From Gallicola sp. (lineage in GTDB: Bacteria > Bacillota > Clostridia > Tissierellales > Peptoniphilaceae): a DNA stretch of 6,866 nt. Numbering within the stretch: position 1 is the first letter of the stretch; every line of letters begins with the position of its first letter. Below, in pieces: positions 6,400 through 6,866 of the stretch. The stretch is from assembly GCA_012798975.1 (NCBI GenBank), contig JAAZME010000282.1:1-6866 (forward strand), written 5' to 3'. Both the position numbers and the translations under genes were made by a program. The notes under the pieces were generated by a model that did no database searches, was not told the origin of the DNA, and was given only the letters and a program-made list of their open reading frames with translations.

Positions 6400-6866
6400 A
6401 TGAGATTTAAGATAGAACAAGAAAAACAAGATTTAGGAGAAACTTCTATAGAAAATATTTTTCTGAACCAATATCTTCAATTGGCGGAAGGAAACTATTT
6501 AAAAGTGTATTTGTTTGCTTATCAGAATGCCAAAAATATACATGGACAAAAAAATGTAAGCGATGAAGAAATCGCCGAGGCTTTGAATCTTTCGCCAGAA
6601 GAAGTGAAGGCCGCTTGGAATTATTGGATGAGCGAAGGGATTGTGAAAAAAGACATAGAAATCGCTACAGGAGAAGAATCCTATTCTTTTTTAAGTATGA
6701 GGGAGCTTTATTTAGGAATTACCGAACCTTACGAGCATACTGCAGATCAAGGGAAGTATATTCCTCAAAACAGCAACGAGATCCGAGAGATGTACGAAGG
6801 TATCGAAAAGGTTTTGGGTTTAGAGCTGACGCCAAACGAATACGAGAGAATTTTAGAGCATATGAA
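6400..6866 (+). CDS. DnaD-domain replication protein, N-terminal 155 residues (3' end outside window)
   Basis: The frame opens at ATG 6400, one base after the acetyltransferase stop, with TGAGG at 6388-6392 as ribosome site, and runs off the window end. The first part looks like the winged-helix N-domain of DnaD/DnaB(Bsu)-type primosome proteins: IFLNQYLQLAEGNYLKVYLFAY (20-41), then NVSDEEIAEALNLSPEEVKAAWNYWMSEGIV (52-82), a clear helix-turn-helix and wing pattern. The segment NEIREMYEGIEKVLGLELTPNEYERILEHM (126-155) looks like the beginning of the DnaD C-terminal domain, which contacts DNA in the family. In Bacillus, DnaD helps DnaA and the loader place the helicase at the origin. Its place in one operon with dnaB supports a role in replication initiation or restart. 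In many Clostridia such a gene is followed by a DnaC/DnaI-like helicase loader, which may lie just beyond the window. Confidence 0.8.
   Translation, partial: MRFKIEQEKQDLGETSIENIFLNQYLQLAEGNYLKVYLFAYQNAKNIHGQKNVSDEEIAEALNLSPEEVKAAWNYWMSEGIVKKDIEIATGEESYSFLSMRELYLGITEPYEHTADQGKYIPQNSNEIREMYEGIEKVLGLELTPNEYERILEHM

Overview
The window looks like chromosomal core DNA from a low-GC Gram-positive bacterium, most likely an anaerobic member of the Clostridia. The reasons are AT-rich coding sequence, strong AGGAGG-type ribosome binding sites before most genes, and the gene order yybS - gdpP - rplI - dnaB(dnaC), which is also found in Bacillus subtilis and many other Firmicutes. The genus cannot be fixed from the sequence. 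All convincing genes are on the + strand.

Layout: (1) Positions 1-215 hold the 3' end of a gene whose product ends in what looks like an ATP-cone nucleotide-binding domain. It is followed by a small palindrome and a strong intrinsic terminator (245-277). (2) A short aldose-1-epimerase/hexose-phosphate mutarotase gene (349-1053) follows, preceded by an extended -10 type promoter. (3) A tightly packed run starts at 1100, behind a second, near-perfect extended -10 box. It contains a YybS/DUF2232 membrane protein, the cyclic-di-AMP phosphodiesterase GdpP, ribosomal protein L9, the replicative helicase DnaB, a GNAT acetyltransferase, and a DnaD-type replication protein cut by the window end.

From yybS onward the genes overlap or lie 1-6 bases apart, with no terminator visible between them, so they are probably one operon. 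It joins membrane and second-messenger functions (YybS, GdpP), translation (L9) and chromosome replication (DnaB, DnaD). The yybS-gdpP-rplI-dnaB part is a known conserved block. The less ordinary part is the 3' extension, where an acetyltransferase gene sits between the helicase gene and a DnaD-family gene and overlaps the end of dnaB.

I see no mobile element, CRISPR array, tRNA, rRNA or defence system. This is mainly an ordinary housekeeping region, and the observations worth checking are modest: the apparently small ATP-cone protein, the acetyltransferase in a replication operon, and the palindromes near the promoters.
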